DNA from: Nocardioides flavescens
Lineage (GTDB): Bacteria > Actinomycetota > Actinomycetes > Propionibacteriales > Nocardioidaceae
DNA length: 64,000 nucleotides
Reading direction: 5' to 3'
Assembly: GCF_009823805.1 (NCBI RefSeq)
Contig: NZ_WUEK01000005.1
Coordinates: forward strand, 329,075-393,074
The translations under genes were made by a program, and so were the position numbers. The notes beneath the pieces were generated by a model, which was not told the origin of the DNA, did no database searches, and saw only the letters and a program-made list of their open reading frames with translations. Shown piece by piece: positions 1 to 8,963 of the stretch (the stretch's first letter is position 1; the number at the start of each line of letters is the position of its first letter).

Positions 1-340
1 CCATCACCGGGGTCCCCCACCGGGTGCCGTAGTTGCTGGCCGTGATGAACACCTCCGGTGCGAGGAGCACGTGGTCGCCGAGGACGATGCGGCTAGAGCC
101 GTCCCCGGCCCAGAGGGAGCAGCGTTCTCCGATGTGACCGCGTTCACCGATGCTGATCCGCTCCGCGTTGCGGAGACTGACCGAAGGCGCCATGGCGAGC
201 CCCGGTCCCGCCGTGAGTCGACGCCTCTGTCGGGCATGGGCGTACCCGTGGGCGTTGACCACCTTCAGTAGGTGCAGCCACAGCAGGGGGTCCAGGATGT
301 TGGTGAGAGCGGTCACGAGACGCGGCAGGGCTCGGAGCAT
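1..340 (-). CDS. Hexapeptide-repeat (left-handed beta-helix) acyltransferase, 3' part outside the window
   Basis: Reading the minus strand from an ATG at 340 gives an open frame that runs off the window edge after about 113 residues. After a short N-terminal helical region (hydrophobic stretch DPLLWLHLLKVV) come imperfect hexapeptide turns such as RISIGERGHIGERCSLW and RIVLGDHVLLAPEVFI, followed by ASNYG. That last part matches the start of the catalytic region in sugar O-acetyltransferases of the WcaF/maltose-acetyltransferase type. It is divergent from the glycosyltransferase at 367, so it probably acetylates a sugar of the exopolysaccharide made here. The C-terminal half is not visible, so the acyl group and acceptor are unknown. 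Confidence 0.7.
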   Translation of the reverse strand, partial: MLRALPRLVTALTNILDPLLWLHLLKVVNAHGYAHARQRRRLTAGPGLAMAPSVSLRNAERISIGERGHIGERCSLWAGDGSSRIVLGDHVLLAPEVFITASNYGTRWGTPVM

Positions 341-366
341 GGCGAGAAGACTGTCACGATAAGAGC

Positions 367-1563
367 GTGAGCAGCCGCGCTGGTGCTGAGGGCACCGTCT
401 CCTACGTCGTGAGCGGCTACCCCGTGCTGTCGCAGACCTTCGTTCGCAACGAGGTCTTCTCCCTGCGCCGGGCAGGCGTCGCGGTCGACGTGTCGAGCAT
501 GGGCAGAGGGGACCGCGAGTCCATCCCCCTCGAGTGGTCGGGCCCCTATCACGCCATGCCGGAGGTCTCCTGGTCCGAGGCGCTGCGGGATGCGCTGTGG
601 TGGGCTCGAAGGCCGCGCGCGGTGCTGCGCCTGCTGGCCGCGATCCGTCTGTGCACCGCGGCAGAGCCCGCACTGCTGCTCCGGGGTGTCCCGACCACGG
701 CTCGCCGACTCGCCGGCCTCGACACGAGGGTCGTGCACACGCACTTCGGATGGCGTGCGATCGTCCCGGCGCTCTACGTCGCAGCCCTGCTCGGGGTCCC
801 CGCGACCATCACGACGCACGCCGCGGACATCTTCATGCCCTCTCGGCGGCTCGCGCAGCGCCTCGCGGGTATGGCCCGGGTGGTCACCGTGTGCCGGTCC
901 AACGTCCCCCACCTGACGGCTCTCGGTGTTCCTGACTCGAAAGTCAGCGTCATCCCCTGCGGAGTGGACACCGACGTCGCGGTGGAGCCTGTCGCCGACC
1001 ACCGTCGAGTGGTCTCGGTGGGTCGGCTCGTGGAGAAGAAGGGCTTCGACGTCCTGCTCGGGGCGTTCTCCCAGGTCGCCGATCGTCACGACGGGGCGGT
1101 TCTCGAGATCGTCGGGGACGGCCCCGAGCGCGAGGCCCTCGAGGCTCAGACAGTGCGTCTCGGACTGGGGGAGCGGGTCGTCTTCGCGGGCTCCCTTCCC
1201 AACGACGAGGTGCTCGGACGGGTGGTCCGCGCCGGAGGTTTCGTCCTCGCATGCCGTCGTCTCCCCAACGGAGACAGTGACGCGATGCCCGTGTCGCTGC
1301 GCGAGGCGATGGTGCGCGGACGTCCGGTCATCTCGACCGAGGTCGCCGGCATCCCGGAGTCCGTCGACGAGCACGTGGGCTGGCTGGTGCCCAGCGAGGA
1401 CCCCGACGCGCTGGCGTCCGCGCTCCACGAACTCCTCTCCGACCCGGCCGAAGCCGCACGACGGGGTCTCGCGGGTCGCGACCGGGTCGTGCGCACGGCC
1501 TCGCTCGAGACCTCGGCGCAGGCGATGCTGCGCGTCTGGGACGATCTCGAGGCTGGCCGGTGA
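367..1563 (+). CDS. Glycosyltransferase family 4 (colanic-acid-type)
   Basis: A 398-residue GT-B glycosyltransferase that should transfer a nucleotide-activated sugar to a lipid-linked polysaccharide intermediate at the inner face of the membrane. The N-terminal domain contains FVRNEVFSLRRAGVAVDV and VHTHFGWRA, typical of WcaL/AmsK-like enzymes. The C-terminal domain has the donor-binding segments VGRLVEKKGFDVLL and LEIVGDGPE, and an EX7E-type stretch near SLREAMVRGRPVISTEVAGIPE. The GTG start at 367 is the first good one after the divergent acyltransferase. Its TGA overlaps the GTG of the next gene by 4 bp, indicating translational coupling with the flippase. The exact sugar cannot be read from sequence. 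Confidence 0.88.
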   Translation: MSSRAGAEGTVSYVVSGYPVLSQTFVRNEVFSLRRAGVAVDVSSMGRGDRESIPLEWSGPYHAMPEVSWSEALRDALWWARRPRAVLRLLAAIRLCTAAEPALLLRGVPTTARRLAGLDTRVVHTHFGWRAIVPALYVAALLGVPATITTHAADIFMPSRRLAQRLAGMARVVTVCRSNVPHLTALGVPDSKVSVIPCGVDTDVAVEPVADHRRVVSVGRLVEKKGFDVLLGAFSQVADRHDGAVLEIVGDGPEREALEAQTVRLGLGERVVFAGSLPNDEVLGRVVRAGGFVLACRRLPNGDSDAMPVSLREAMVRGRPVISTEVAGIPESVDEHVGWLVPSEDPDALASALHELLSDPAEAARRGLAGRDRVVRTASLETSAQAMLRVWDDLEAGR

Positions 1564-3149
1564 CCGGGTCCGGGCGGACGGCGGGTGGTGCTCCTGAGGT
1601 CGCGGTCGATGCGCTCATCGAGCTCGAACCCGAGGTGGAGAACCCAGCCCTTCGCGGACAGCTCAGCCAAGGCACGCTCTCGACGCAGGTCCGGCGAGGT
1701 GTCGCGTGGAATGCCGGGACCCGCGTGTTCGAACAGGTCCTGCAGCTCGCCGCCACCGCGATCCTGGCGCGGGTACTCGGGCCCGAGGCGTACGGGCAGG
1801 CTGCTCTCGTCGCGATCGTTGCTGGCTTCGCAGCGATCTTCATCGACATGGGGATCCCAGGAGCCGTGATCCAGGCGCCGCGTCTCGACAACCGTCTGCT
1901 GTCGACCGCGTTCTGGATGAACCTCGCCACGGGAATCGTGATGGCGCTCATCGTCTGCGCTGTCGCGGTGCCTGTTGCACGCTTCTACGGAGAGCCCGAG
2001 CTCTCCGGTCTGATCATGTTGTCGAGCCTCACCTTCGTCCTGTCGCTGAACGCCGTGCACGTCGCGCTGATGCAGCGCGCGCTGCAGTTCAAGCGCATTG
2101 GGAAGATGACGTTCGTGACGGCGACGGCCGGCGTGCTGACGACGCTCGGAGCGGCGCTGCTCGGTCTCGGAGCGGTGAGCCTGGTCCTCGGGCCCATCGC
2201 ATCGCGTCTCGTCTCGGTCATCCAGGTGCAGAACGCCGTGCGCTGGTGGCCGACCGCGAAGCCGTCCAGAGCGGCGGCACGCTCCCTGTGGGCGTTCGGG
2301 GGCGGTCTCACAGGCTTCAACATCGTCAACTACGCCGCCGGTTCAGCAGACCGTTTCGTCCTCGGACGCTTCGTCGACGTCACGGCCGTGGGCTACTACG
2401 GCCGCGCGGTGAACCTCATGATGCTGCCGGTCCAGCAGACCGCAGGGGCGCTCTCGCGGGTGTTCTTCCCGGCGTTCGCGAGCATGGTCCAGGACCCGCC
2501 GCGCCTCAGGCGAGCGTGGCTGCGACTGGTCCATGCAGCGTGGTTGCTCGGTCTGCCTCTCGGGGTGGGGCTGGCGGTGAGCGCGCCAGCCGCCGTGCAG
2601 GTCCTCTACGGCGACCAGTGGTCAGCCGTCGTGCCGCTCCTGGTCGTGCTGTCCGGAACGATCCCGTTCCTGCTCGTGAGCGCCAACGCGAGCCCGCTCT
2701 ACCAGGCCATGGGCGAGACGGCGCTGCAGTTCCGTCTGAGCATGGTCGCGGCTGTCGCTGCCATCTCGCTCATCCTGGTGGGCGCGCAGTGGGGCGCCCT
2801 GGGGGTCGCCGCGGCGGTGCTTACCCGGGCGCCGGTCTCACTGGCGATCAACCTGCCACCGCTCATGCGCAGGTTGGAGGTCCGGTGGCGCGATCTCGTC
2901 CTCCCGCTCTGGCGCATCGCTCTCGCCGCCGCCCTCATGGGTGCGGCTGCGTACGGCGTCGGTCTCCTCCTGAGCGACCAGCCGGCGGCTGTGACCCTCG
3001 CTGGTCAGGTGGCGACGGGCGGCGTGGTCTACCTGGGTCTGATCTGGCCGCTCGAGCAACGTGCGATCAGAGAACTGATCGGATCGAGGAAGCGACGGGG
3101 CGGCCGGGCCCGCTCGACCGAGGAAGCCCGAGAGGCTGACCCCGCGTGA
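1560..3149 (+). CDS. Polysaccharide flippase (Wzx/WzxC-like, MOP superfamily)
   Basis: A 529-residue polytopic membrane protein with about 12 to 14 hydrophobic segments and the opening VRRGVAWNAGTRVFEQVLQL followed by ARVLGPEAYGQAAL. This is the characteristic N-terminus of lipopolysaccharide/exopolysaccharide oligosaccharide translocases (MATE-like MOP fold). It should flip undecaprenyl-linked repeat units across the cytoplasmic membrane. The GTG start overlaps the preceding stop. The first 40 or so residues are polar and poorly conserved in appearance, so a later start is possible. The position between a GT4 enzyme and a pyruvyl transferase supports a role in exporting the same polymer. Confidence 0.85.
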   Translation: MTGSGRTAGGAPEVAVDALIELEPEVENPALRGQLSQGTLSTQVRRGVAWNAGTRVFEQVLQLAATAILARVLGPEAYGQAALVAIVAGFAAIFIDMGIPGAVIQAPRLDNRLLSTAFWMNLATGIVMALIVCAVAVPVARFYGEPELSGLIMLSSLTFVLSLNAVHVALMQRALQFKRIGKMTFVTATAGVLTTLGAALLGLGAVSLVLGPIASRLVSVIQVQNAVRWWPTAKPSRAAARSLWAFGGGLTGFNIVNYAAGSADRFVLGRFVDVTAVGYYGRAVNLMMLPVQQTAGALSRVFFPAFASMVQDPPRLRRAWLRLVHAAWLLGLPLGVGLAVSAPAAVQVLYGDQWSAVVPLLVVLSGTIPFLLVSANASPLYQAMGETALQFRLSMVAAVAAISLILVGAQWGALGVAAAVLTRAPVSLAINLPPLMRRLEVRWRDLVLPLWRIALAAALMGAAAYGVGLLLSDQPAAVTLAGQVATGGVVYLGLIWPLEQRAIRELIGSRKRRGGRARSTEEAREADPA

Positions 3150-3212
3150 CGGCCGCTACAGGCCGGTCCCGCGACCTCCGCGTGAGGAGACCACCTCCGT
3201 TAGGTTGAGCCC

Positions 3213-4505
3213 ATGACCCGTGTGGTGTACCTCGGTGCCGTCGTCTCCAACGGGGGCGACGCAGCGATCATGGAGGCCCAGATCGCGGCGCTCGACAGGG
3301 CTTACCCGGGTCACGTCGCCGTTCTCCACGACAACGCTCCCACCGTGGCGCGCCGCACCTTCCCTCGGTGCGAGGTGCTGCCGCCTACCGGCAACGTGGT
3401 CAACAGGCCCGCGGGGCCGGGGAAACACCGGGAGGCGATGCGGCGCCTGAACCGGGTCCGCGTTCGCACCGCTGCGCGGCTGTGGCGGACAGCCGGTGAG
3501 AGAGCTGCTCGCGCCATGCTCACCGGCGACGAGGCAGCCCAGTTGAGCTCGATGGCGAGAGCCGAGGTGGTGGCCTACACGGGCGGAACCTCGCTGATCG
3601 AGAAGTACTCGCTGAAGAGCAAGCTGTTCGAGATCGAGCTCTCCTCACTCCTTGGACGACCCGTGGTGCTCCTCCCGCAGTCTGTCGGCCCGTTCGGCAA
3701 GGCCGAGAACAAGCGGTTGATGAGGCGCCTGATGAAGTCGGTCGACCTGACCCTCCTCCGTGACGAGCGGTCGCTGAGCCACCTCCGGGACATCGACGCC
3801 GACACCTCGAGCGTTCGAGTGGTGCCCGACATCGTCTTCGCCCTGGCCGAGCCGGGGGACGTGGACCGACTCCGGCAGTCGGGGGAGGTCCCGTCGAGTG
3901 GGGCGCGAATCGCCATCAGCGTCCGCGACTGCCGTCTCTTCTACGGGGGCACCGAGGCAGAGCGCGCCGCCGGGCAGGTGCGCTACGAGGAGGCGATCGC
4001 CGGCCTCGCGGAGGAACTGTGCGCGCGGGGCGCGTCCGTGACCTTCCTCAGCACCTGTCAGGGCGTCCCGGAGTACTGGACCGACGACTCCGAGGTCGCT
4101 GTCTCGATCGTCGGCCGCCTGCCCGAGGGGGTGCGAGACCAGGTGACGGTGGACGACTCTTACCACTCGGTGCGCGACCTCAAGGACTCCTACGGCACCT
4201 TCGACCTGGTGGTGTGCACCCGCCTGCACGCCTCAATCCTGGCTCTCGACGCCGGCACGCCCGTCCTGCCCGTGGCCTACGAGTTCAAGACCCACGAGGT
4301 GATGAAGCAGCTGGGACTGGCGGACGTGGTCGTCGACATCGCCGACATCTCTCGCGACCGGTTGGTGCAGTCCCTCGACACGCTGACGGCCGAGCTGCCG
4401 AGCCGCCGGGACGCTCTCGCTACGGCCCTGGCCTCCATGGTTGCGCAAACCGCGTCGACCGGCTCTCAGGTGCAGGCTGCCGTCGAGTCACACGCCTCTC
4501 GCTGA
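3213..4505 (+). CDS. Polysaccharide pyruvyl transferase family protein
   Basis: A 430-residue member of the PS_pyruv_trans family, which adds pyruvate ketals from phosphoenolpyruvate to sugars of surface polysaccharides. Family hallmarks are the N-terminal VYLGAVVSNGGDAAIMEAQI, the central PVVLLPQSVGPFG, and the C-terminal VVCTRLHASILALDAGTPVLPVAYEFKTHEVMKQLGL, where the His of RLHA is conserved. The gene lies 63 bp after the flippase on the same strand, so it probably belongs to the same transcript. A second, divergent member of the family sits at 7926-8963. Confidence 0.86.
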   Translation: MTRVVYLGAVVSNGGDAAIMEAQIAALDRAYPGHVAVLHDNAPTVARRTFPRCEVLPPTGNVVNRPAGPGKHREAMRRLNRVRVRTAARLWRTAGERAARAMLTGDEAAQLSSMARAEVVAYTGGTSLIEKYSLKSKLFEIELSSLLGRPVVLLPQSVGPFGKAENKRLMRRLMKSVDLTLLRDERSLSHLRDIDADTSSVRVVPDIVFALAEPGDVDRLRQSGEVPSSGARIAISVRDCRLFYGGTEAERAAGQVRYEEAIAGLAEELCARGASVTFLSTCQGVPEYWTDDSEVAVSIVGRLPEGVRDQVTVDDSYHSVRDLKDSYGTFDLVVCTRLHASILALDAGTPVLPVAYEFKTHEVMKQLGLADVVVDIADISRDRLVQSLDTLTAELPSRRDALATALASMVAQTASTGSQVQAAVESHASR

Positions 4506-4626
4506 CCCACCCCACCGCGGGCCCACGACCCGGGGCGGCGGTCGCGGGCCCACCGCACTGGGATTGACAGAACTTTCACGCGCGCCAGTCATTCCCACGG
4601 CGTCCGGTCTAGGCCACACTCGTCTT

Positions 4627-4788
4627 GTGACGTGGGTCATCGTGGCGGCAGCGGTCTGGGGAGTGTTCTCTCTGCTGTGGACGCTCGTCGTGGCGCGGCG
4701 CCTCGGGTGCACGCCGTACGGCGCCGGGTGCCTGGGTGCCGGCCTCGTTCTCGACCCGAGCCCCGGCACAGCCGTCAACCGACCGTAG
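4627..4788 (+). CDS. Possible small membrane protein (53 aa)
   Basis: A GTG at 4627 opens a short frame ending at TAG 4788. The product has one strongly hydrophobic segment (VIVAAAVWGVFSLLWTLVV) followed by a Cys-containing tail and resembles many uncharacterised single-pass actinobacterial peptides. There is no clear Shine-Dalgarno sequence and no recognised family. The clean membrane segment and the position between two gene ends are the only support. It could be a chance frame. Confidence 0.35.
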   Translation: MTWVIVAAAVWGVFSLLWTLVVARRLGCTPYGAGCLGAGLVLDPSPGTAVNRP

Positions 4789-4819
4789 GAGCCCGACGCG
4801 TGAGCACCGGGCTCCGACG

Positions 4820-6301
4820 TCAGTAGGCGCCGCGCGAGGCGAGGACAGCGCCGGCGGTGCGGGACAGGATTGTGAGGTCCTGGAGCATCGACCAGTTGTC
4901 GACGTAGTAGAGGTCGAGACGGACCGACTCCTCCCACGTCAGGTCGGAGCGACCAGAGACCTGCCAGAGGCCGGTGAGGCCGGGGCGGACCTTGAGGCGG
5001 CGCTGCGTCAGCCGGTCGTACGTCGCGACCTCGGAAGGCAGCGGCGGACGGGGGCCGACCAGGCTCATGTCACCGCGCAGGACGTTGAGCAGCTGCGGGA
5101 GCTCGTCGAGCGAGAGGCGGCGCAGGAGCTTGCCGGGGCTGGTGATGCGCGGGTCGTCCTTCATCTTGAAGAGACCGCCCTCGAAACCCTGCTCGGCCTG
5201 GAGCCGGGCGAGGCGGGCCTCGGCGTCGGTCACCATAGTGCGGAACTTCAGGCAGGAGAACTCCTCGCCGTGGCGCCCGGTCCGGGTCTGGCGGAAGAAG
5301 ACGGGGCCGCGGTCGTGCAGCTTCACCCAGGTGGCGATCGCCAGCATGGTGGGCGCGGCGAGCAGCAGGATCGCGGACGTGACCGCGACGTCGAAGACCC
5401 GCTTGGCGCGGCGCGCGGCGAGGGTGTGGCGCGGCGGGTCGATGTGGACCAGCGGCAGTCCGCCGACGGGGCGGACGCGGATGCGCTCGCGGGCGACGTC
5501 GGTGACGCTGGGGGCCACGATGACCTGGATCTGGCGGTGCTCGAGGTCGTAGACGAGCTCGCGCATCTGGTCGGGGCCGTCGAGGGCGCCGCCGGCGACG
5601 AAGACGATGTCGGCGTTGGCCTCGGTCAGGACCTCGATGGCGTCGTCGGTGGTGCCGAGGACAGGCACACCCGAGGCGGTCTCCACGGCGGCGTAGGACG
5701 CCGGGACGATGGCGCCGTGGACGCGGTAGCCGAGCCACGACTCGCGGCTCAGCACCCGGGAGATCTCGTCGACGTTGGCCGGGGCGCCGGCGATGATCAC
5801 GTCGTGGCACGCGGTGCCGGCGCGGCGGGCGCGGTGGAGCGCGCGACGCAGCAGCGCGCGCTGCAGCACCAGGACGACCGGGCCGAGGATGAACGTCAAC
5901 AGGTAGAAGCCGCGCGACAGCTCGAAGTTCGTGAGGTACGACGCCACGGCGGTGAGGCCGGCAGCGAGCAGGCTGGCGTTGAGGACGATCTTGTACTCCT
6001 CGATGCCCGCACCGAAGAGCCGCTCACGGTAGCCGCCGAGCGCCGCGATGATCGCGACCCAGCCCAGCAGGATCAGCGGCGTCACGAGCCCGATGGGCCG
6101 TCCGACGTCGAGCGCCGAGGCGAACCAGCCGAAGCCGAAGCGCAGGGCCAGGGCGGTGACGGCGACGAGCGCCATCGCGACGACGTCGAGCACGAGCGCC
6201 GCCCTCGGCAGGTAGCCGATGCCGCGCCTCGCCCGGGCCGGTACGGCCTCTGGACCTGACGGTGCTTCAGCGCGCCACGGCGCGCTCAGTTCTCCACGCA
6301 T
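4820..6301 (-). CDS. Exopolysaccharide polyprenyl glycosylphosphotransferase (priming enzyme)
   Basis: About 493 residues. This enzyme starts polymer synthesis by moving a sugar-1-phosphate from a nucleotide sugar onto undecaprenyl phosphate. The N-terminal half has several membrane helices and a CoA-binding-like/NAD-like domain. The C-terminal half is the WbaP/CpsE catalytic domain: a re-entrant helix after KRVFDVAVTSAILLL, then FFRQTRTGRHGEEFSCLKFRTM, the acidic stretch around DELPQLLNVL and GLTGLWQVSGRSDLTWEESVRLDLYYV. An ATG at 6334 in frame is also possible, but the ATG at 6301 is preceded by GGGGGGACAA, a good ribosome site, so the shorter start was chosen. Confidence 0.88.
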   Translation of the reverse strand: MRGELSAPWRAEAPSGPEAVPARARRGIGYLPRAALVLDVVAMALVAVTALALRFGFGWFASALDVGRPIGLVTPLILLGWVAIIAALGGYRERLFGAGIEEYKIVLNASLLAAGLTAVASYLTNFELSRGFYLLTFILGPVVLVLQRALLRRALHRARRAGTACHDVIIAGAPANVDEISRVLSRESWLGYRVHGAIVPASYAAVETASGVPVLGTTDDAIEVLTEANADIVFVAGGALDGPDQMRELVYDLEHRQIQVIVAPSVTDVARERIRVRPVGGLPLVHIDPPRHTLAARRAKRVFDVAVTSAILLLAAPTMLAIATWVKLHDRGPVFFRQTRTGRHGEEFSCLKFRTMVTDAEARLARLQAEQGFEGGLFKMKDDPRITSPGKLLRRLSLDELPQLLNVLRGDMSLVGPRPPLPSEVATYDRLTQRRLKVRPGLTGLWQVSGRSDLTWEESVRLDLYYVDNWSMLQDLTILSRTAGAVLASRGAY

Positions 6302-6573
6302 TTGTCCCCCCGTTGAACGTGTGCGTGTTCCCATGACTTGGACGCTAGGGCCGGAAGATGTCTCCTGCGTAACCGCCAGAAGTCAAACCGAACCTGCTCA
6401 CTACCGTAAGCCCCTGGATCGATCCAACCAAACCCTTGTAATTCCGCTTGGAATGGGGGATCTTCATCCGTTCGGCCCACGAGCGGCCTGGACCACCGAG
6501 TGGCCAGGATCACGCGCTGCGGTCCACGAGGTGGGATCCTCGGAACCGGTTGTGGGGCCTTCGGAACCGGGTG
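6302..6573. promoter_or_regulatory. Divergent intergenic region with palindromes
   Basis: The 270 bp between the priming transferase and the membrane-anchored protein must hold both promoters. It is AT-richer than its surroundings, includes the palindrome GGATCGATCC at about 6417-6426 and TTCCGCTTGGAA near 6442, and ends with a short tandem repeat of TCGGAACCGG (about 6539 and 6560). No classical -35/-10 pair can be assigned with confidence. Confidence 0.3.
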
Positions 6574-7554
6574 ATGATGCCGGAGGCCGAGACGCGCAGG
6601 TCAGGGGACCGGCAGCAGGCACCGGAGGGGGACCAGGTGGCGGGGGCTTCGCGCGACGCCGACGAGAGGCCTGACGGGCCCGTGCACGGCGGTGTCGACA
6701 AGGTCGCCTGGAGCAAGGCTGTCGTCCTGCTGAACGTCGTGCTCATCGCCGCCGTCGCCATCGCGGCGTTCCGCTACACCCGGCCCGACCAGGCCGAGGA
6801 CCCCGCCTACCAGCCGCAGGCCGTCGCCACCGACACCAGTGGGCTGAGCCCGAGTGCGGCCACGATGTCGCCCAGCACGACCACGACGTCCGCCGAGCCG
6901 GCGCCCTCCGCGGATCCGACGTCGCCCGGCCCCAGCGCGGCCCCGACGGTGCCGGCGTCCGAGGTGCCGACGGTGCGCACGACGCTGCGGGCCGACTTCG
7001 GCGCGGGCGACCCGTGGCCGGTCGGCGCGGGGTTCCGCGAGACGGGCCGGATGGCCTACTCCCTCGGCGTCGTCGACCGGCTCATGGTGCACGGCGACCC
7101 CGAGGGCCCGGGCACGGTGAGCTGGCTCGAGAAGTGGACCGGCGGCTCCGACGTACGACGCCTCGGCGCGCGGGTGCTGTTCGCCCCCAACCACTCCGGG
7201 TCGGTCGCCCTCACCGCGTGGCACACCTCGGTGCTCGAGGCCTCCGGGACGGCCGTGCCGCGCACCGGGATGCGGCTCGTCGCCTCGCCCGGGCGGTGGA
7301 AGCTCGTCGCCCTCGACGCCCAGGGTCGTGAAGCGGTGCTGGCCACGGGTTCGTGGCAGGCGCAGGGGAGAGGGGCGACGTTCGACCTCGTGCGCAAGGG
7401 CGCGGCGCTGTGGCTCACGGACCCGACGGGCGTGGTCACCTCGGTGACCGATCCGCGGGTGCAGTCGTTGTCGGGGCCGTGGGCGGGGTTCGAGTTGCGC
7501 GAGCAGCGGGTCGGGCAGCGGCCGGCGGCGTTCCAGGAGATCTGGGCGGGCTGA
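6574..7554 (+). CDS. Membrane-anchored protein with an extracellular beta-sandwich-like domain
   Basis: About 326 residues from the ATG at 6574; a GTG at 6571 and starts up to 6448 are also in frame, and none has a strong ribosome site. The N-terminus is charged and cytoplasmic. One membrane helix follows (AVVLLNVVLIAAVAIAAF, around residues 50-68), then a Ser/Thr/Pro linker of about 50 residues and a roughly 190-residue C-terminal domain (VRTTLRADFGAGDP to the end). That domain has alternating strands reminiscent of concanavalin/LamG-type folds. It shares the divergent control region with the priming transferase, so a cell-surface role linked to the exopolysaccharide is plausible but not shown. 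Confidence 0.6.
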   Translation: MMPEAETRRSGDRQQAPEGDQVAGASRDADERPDGPVHGGVDKVAWSKAVVLLNVVLIAAVAIAAFRYTRPDQAEDPAYQPQAVATDTSGLSPSAATMSPSTTTTSAEPAPSADPTSPGPSAAPTVPASEVPTVRTTLRADFGAGDPWPVGAGFRETGRMAYSLGVVDRLMVHGDPEGPGTVSWLEKWTGGSDVRRLGARVLFAPNHSGSVALTAWHTSVLEASGTAVPRTGMRLVASPGRWKLVALDAQGREAVLATGSWQAQGRGATFDLVRKGAALWLTDPTGVVTSVTDPRVQSLSGPWAGFELREQRVGQRPAAFQEIWAG

Positions 7555-7925
7555 GCGGTCGACAGGCTGAGTGGATCGGGGACTTCGGGCACGGTGTGCT
7601 CGCCGAACGATGGTGAAAACCCCCGAGAGAGTAGCCAGCAACACGCACGGCCGGACTCTCGGGCCGCCAGCTTGTTCTCCGTCCGCGTCACTGTCGTTCG
7701 TACGTGGCGCCTGGGCTGTCGCCACGACCTGCTGCGGACGACTCCTCCCGTCCACATCGCCTCGCACATGGGCTCGACTTCGCGAGGCTCCACAGCCTGT
7801 CCCTGAAGCGCTTCGACTGTCCCAACTGACGAAGGCACGTCACCTCTAAACCTCGTGCCCAGAGCCCCGACAGGCCGACGCACTGGGCCCGTTCAGCGGC
7901 CGCCAGCCGAGACGCGAAGGCAAGG
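7555..7925. other. Intergenic stretch without a supportable gene
   Basis: About 370 bp between two convergent genes. Short open frames exist on both strands but none has a ribosome site, recognisable domain or neighbour logic. No hairpin followed by a T-run was picked out. Confidence 0.4.
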
Positions 7926-8963
7926 TCAAGCACCATCTCCTGATGCAATGAGGTCCTCAGCCATTGTCATGGCCTCCGCCGGTGATCCTGCCAATTTCGC
8001 GACAGCGCTCGTATGCGTGAACGCGTCGAAGATCGTGCGAACCTTCCCGTAATTGTTGTCGACCACAATGTTGGGAATTCCCATGAGGGTGGCGATGACG
8101 TGGGCGTGGAGACGGTCGGTCACTAGGACACGGGTCCCGCTCAACTGCCGGACAGCTGCGTCGACGCACGTCTTCGCCATCAGGTCGTACGTACGTGACA
8201 GCACCGGCTGCCAGCGAGACCGGGCGCTGCTGGGTTGCCCAGGTAGTCGACGCGCCACCCGGGGCCCAGCCTTGGCGGCGGTCCATACGCGTCGGCCCCT
8301 CTGGTCGAATGCCCACTCGGTGAGGGCCGACTGGTGGCGCCCGCGGGAGACCAGTTCGCGTAGTCCCCCACTCTCGTGATCGGTGCGAGCTAGGACTTGC
8401 AAATCTCGAGTCGGCCCGGCCGTTGTCGGCAGCGGGCCCATGTGGGTAGCCGAATCAGGGCAGAGACGAGTCCGTAGGCCCATGTCCTCGCCCTGTTGCA
8501 GGCTTGAACGATCGCGGGCGAGCAGAGTGAAGGCGCGGTGGTCGCCCATGGCGGACGCTACGCGAGCGCGTTCGCGCGAGTCGCGGAAGCCGACGGATTG
8601 GGGCAATTGCACGATGACTCGGTCCGGGAAGTCACGCAGGACGCGTTCGCGTAGTTCTTGGTGCTCGGGCCAGTAGTCGCCGAAGTTCCCCCCGCCGTGG
8701 AGGAGGATGGGACCCTCAGGATGCATACGTCGCAGGTCGTCCGGGTCGTAGCGGCCGATGTCGCACACGTATCGACGTGTGTGCCCGAGGGTGTTGAGCA
8801 GGACGTTCTGCCCTTGCCAGATGGCAGCGTCGCCAAAGTTGTCGGAATACGGGAAGTCCACGAGCGCGACGGGCTCACCCGGTGCGAGGACAGACGTGAG
8901 GGCATCTGTCGCGATTTGGGAGAGTCGCTGGGACAGGCCCAGCGCGTCCTCGTTTCCGGTCAT
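7926..8963 (-). CDS. Polysaccharide pyruvyl transferase family protein (ExoV/EpsO-like)
   Basis: A 345-residue second member of the PS_pyruv_trans family. It shows VALVDFPYSDNFGDAAIWQG near residue 35, ILLHGGGNFGDYWPEH near residue 90 and VLVTDRLHAHVIATLMGIPNIVVDNNYGK near residue 285, which together define the ExoV/EpsO branch. It should transfer pyruvate from PEP to a sugar of the surface polymer. It is isolated from its paralogue by the priming transferase and lies in a patch of somewhat lower GC than the neighbours, which would fit separate acquisition. The ATG at 8963 is the natural start. Confidence 0.85.
   Translation of the reverse strand: MTGNEDALGLSQRLSQIATDALTSVLAPGEPVALVDFPYSDNFGDAAIWQGQNVLLNTLGHTRRYVCDIGRYDPDDLRRMHPEGPILLHGGGNFGDYWPEHQELRERVLRDFPDRVIVQLPQSVGFRDSRERARVASAMGDHRAFTLLARDRSSLQQGEDMGLRTRLCPDSATHMGPLPTTAGPTRDLQVLARTDHESGGLRELVSRGRHQSALTEWAFDQRGRRVWTAAKAGPRVARRLPGQPSSARSRWQPVLSRTYDLMAKTCVDAAVRQLSGTRVLVTDRLHAHVIATLMGIPNIVVDNNYGKVRTIFDAFTHTSAVAKLAGSPAEAMTMAEDLIASGDGA

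Noticed and set aside
4564..4626. TTGACA at 4564 as -35 of a promoter for the small membrane frame
   Set aside because: No -10 hexamer at a normal distance; left out as a promoter.
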